Below the pieces are notes generated by a model. The model made no database searches, was not told where the DNA came from, and saw only the letters and a program-made list of their open reading frames with translations. From the NCBI GenBank assembly GCA_021769025.1, contig JAETTS010000118.1, forward strand, positions 1 to 7,412: a DNA stretch of 7,412 nt, given 5' to 3'. This DNA is from Enterocloster bolteae. GTDB lineage: Bacteria > Bacillota_A > Clostridia > Lachnospirales > Lachnospiraceae. The translations under genes were made by a program, and so were the position numbers. Positions 6,168 to 7,412 of this stretch are shown piece after piece. Numbering within the stretch: position 1 is the stretch's first letter; every line of letters begins with the position of its first letter.

Positions 6168-6198
6168 TTGACTTTGACGCCGCGTCAAATGATATACT
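6168..6198 (+). promoter_or_regulatory. MerR-type promoter with 19-bp spacer and palindromic operator
   Basis: The -35 box TTGACT (6168-6173) and the -10 box TATACT (6193-6198) are separated by 19 bp instead of the normal 17. A perfect palindrome TTTGACGCCGCGTCAAA (6173-6189, 8-bp arms around one central base) fills most of the spacer. An overlong spacer occupied by a dyad is the signature of promoters activated by MerR proteins, which untwist the DNA to realign the boxes. The expected start is near 6205, just before the merR-type gene, so autoregulation is the natural reading. Confidence 0.85.
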
Positions 6199-6221
6199 GG
6201 GATCGAAAGGAGGCTTCTTAA

Positions 6222-7205
6222 ATGGAATTGCTATCGATTACTCAAGTGTCTAAACGATTTTCTCTATCTACCCGGACACTTCGCTACTATGAGCAGATGG
6301 GATTAATCTCGTCTCTGAAAAAAGAAGGGTTTGCATACCGCACATACGACGAAGATACCCTTATCCGGCTAAGACAGATCATCCTCCTGCGAAAACTCAG
6401 GATACCCCTTAAGCAGATTGCACAGATATTGGCAAGCAACGACAAAAAGCTGGCGATCCAATGCTTTGAACAAAAGCTTTCTGAGATAGAGGATGAAATC
6501 ACTGCCTTATCCACAATTAAGCGTATCCTCAAACCCTTTCTGGAAAAGTTGAAACTCAATGATGCAGAACTCACACTGCTTGATGATAAACGCCTTTTGG
6601 AAATTGTTGATTTTCTTTCGGTTACAAAAATAAATTTTAAGGAGAAAATGTCAATGGAAGATTTAAACAAAGCCAACGAACAGTTAAGTAAACTGACTGA
6701 CAAAGATGTCCGCATTGTGTATCTGCCGCCAGCTACGGTGGCATCCTATCGCTATGTGGGAGACGATCCTGAAATCCATTGCCATCAGGTGATGGACAAA
6801 TTCGTCTTAGAAAGCGGGCTGATCAGAAAAAAGCCGGATACGCGGCACTTTGGCTTTAACGCACCCAACCCGGTTGATGAAACTGGCTATCACGGGTATG
6901 AAGTATGGGTAACGATCCCCGACGATATGGAAGTCCCTGCCCCCATCATAAAAAAGCACTTTGAGGGCGGCCAGTATGCCGCCCACATGATTCCCTTTGG
7001 AAATTTCGAGGAATGGGGATGGTTGGATGAATGGGTTCAAACGAATCCCAACTATGAGGGGAACAACCATACGAAAGGACACGAGTGTATGTGGGGATTG
7101 CTGGAAGAACACCTAAACTATGTCAATCATGTTACGCTTCCGGATACGGAGCCGGAAGGAATGCAGCTGGATCTGCTATATCCGGTAAAAAATCGTTTAA
7201 AATGA
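6222..7205 (+). CDS. MerR family regulator with GyrI-like effector-binding domain
   Basis: A 327-residue one-component transcription factor. Residues 1-72 are a MerR winged helix-turn-helix (LLSITQVSKRFSLSTRTLRY, YYEQMGLI, FAYRTYDEDTLIRLRQI, LKQIAQIL). Residues about 74-112 form the dimerising coiled coil. After a linker (about 113-160), residues about 163-325 resemble the GyrI-like/BmrR-type small-molecule-binding fold, with GYEVWVTIPDDMEVP, GGQYAAHMIPFG, NFEEWGWLDEWV and a final LDLLYPV strand. Such proteins sense amphipathic or cationic compounds and switch on promoters with 19-bp spacers. The cysteines are not arranged as a metal site at the end of the coiled coil, which argues against a metal sensor despite the neighbouring metal ATPase. 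The ATG has AAAGGAGG 8 nt upstream. It is monocistronic here; no transporter or enzyme target gene follows on its strand. The effector is unknown. Confidence 0.92.
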   Translation: MELLSITQVSKRFSLSTRTLRYYEQMGLISSLKKEGFAYRTYDEDTLIRLRQIILLRKLRIPLKQIAQILASNDKKLAIQCFEQKLSEIEDEITALSTIKRILKPFLEKLKLNDAELTLLDDKRLLEIVDFLSVTKINFKEKMSMEDLNKANEQLSKLTDKDVRIVYLPPATVASYRYVGDDPEIHCHQVMDKFVLESGLIRKKPDTRHFGFNAPNPVDETGYHGYEVWVTIPDDMEVPAPIIKKHFEGGQYAAHMIPFGNFEEWGWLDEWVQTNPNYEGNNHTKGHECMWGLLEEHLNYVNHVTLPDTEPEGMQLDLLYPVKNRLK

Positions 7206-7211
7206 GTACAG

Positions 7212-7412
7212 TTACTTTTTATAATTCAGGGCCCGAATTGCATTCAGGATCGCCAGAACCGACACTCCCACATCCCCAAACACACCGGCCCACATGGATG
7301 CCTTTCCAAAAGCCACTAAGATTAACACCAGAATCTTCACGCCGATGGCAAAGACAATGTTCTGCTTTACGATTCCCACGGTTTTTCTGGCAATGCCAAT
7401 GCAATCTACAAT
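7212..7412 (-). CDS. Heavy-metal P1B-type ATPase, C-terminal end (Zn/Cd/Pb type likely)
   Basis: The last 66 residues of a membrane cation pump whose gene enters from the right edge. The segment contains IARKTVGIVKQNIVFAI, then a membrane helix (about 18-37), a short loop GKASMWAG and a last helix with GDVGVSVLAILNAIRAL, ending NYKK. This is the usual C-terminus of CadA/ZntA-like P-type ATPases. In visible numbering K26 and D47 lie in the last two helices 21 residues apart, matching the TM7 lysine and TM8 aspartate of ZntA (K693, D714), which suggests the Zn2+/Cd2+/Pb2+ subgroup. The catalytic DKTG, the ATP domain and any N-terminal metal-binding domain are outside the window. It converges with the MerR-type gene, only 6 nt between their stop codons. 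Confidence 0.88.
   Translation of the reverse strand: MVDCIGIARKTVGIVKQNIVFAIGVKILVLILVAFGKASMWAGVFGDVGVSVLAILNAIRALNYKK

Noticed and set aside
6222..7205. MerR-type protein as metal sensor controlling the adjacent P-type ATPase
   Set aside because: The C-terminal half is a GyrI-like small-molecule domain, no metal-binding cysteine loop is visible, and the ATPase is convergent with its promoter outside the window.

Overview
The window looks like a chromosomal segment of an anaerobic Firmicute of the Clostridia, most likely Lachnospiraceae (Clostridium cluster XIVa). The signs are a GSI-alpha-type glutamine synthetase followed by an ANTAR regulator, lysine/DAP synthesis by the LL-diaminopimelate aminotransferase route (dapL), strong AGGAGG-like ribosome binding sites, and genes of mixed base composition separated by AT-rich spacers. 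This is inferred from gene content and protein style; no database was searched.

Layout. All genes but one lie on the minus strand, so transcription mostly runs from right to left. The central block (5875 down to 433) is glnA, an ANTAR-domain RNA-binding regulator, dapF, dapL and a MATE-family exporter. Gaps are 53, 60, 33 and 23 nt, and no clear terminator is visible between them, so an operon is likely. It is preceded by a 346-nt intergenic region with a near-consensus glnA promoter (TTGACA-17-TATGAT), a 22-bp hairpin in the resulting leader, and a possible second promoter close to the start codon. Immediately after the MATE stop codon a second strong promoter (TTTACA-17-TATAAT) starts a new unit: a 58-codon uncharacterised gene and then the 5' end of a uridine phosphorylase gene that runs off the left edge.

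On the right, a MerR-type regulator with a GyrI-like effector domain is transcribed on the plus strand, divergently from glnA. Its promoter has the 19-bp spacer typical of MerR-activated promoters, filled by a perfect 17-bp palindrome, so it is probably autoregulated. It converges, with a 6-nt gap, on the 3' end of a P1B-type heavy-metal-transporting ATPase gene that enters from the right edge.

How the genes fit together. GlnA makes glutamine from glutamate and ammonia. DapL uses glutamate as amino donor to make LL-diaminopimelate, and DapF converts that to the meso form for lysine and peptidoglycan. The ANTAR protein between them is a candidate antiterminator for the nitrogen genes, as known for NitR-like proteins next to clostridial glnA. 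Its receiver-like half has lost the phosphorylation residues, and I could not find a classical two-hexaloop ANTAR target in the glnA leader. The most interesting structure is therefore the glnA leader hairpin and the question of what acts on it. I see no mobile element, CRISPR array, tRNA or rRNA, and no clearly unprecedented system.
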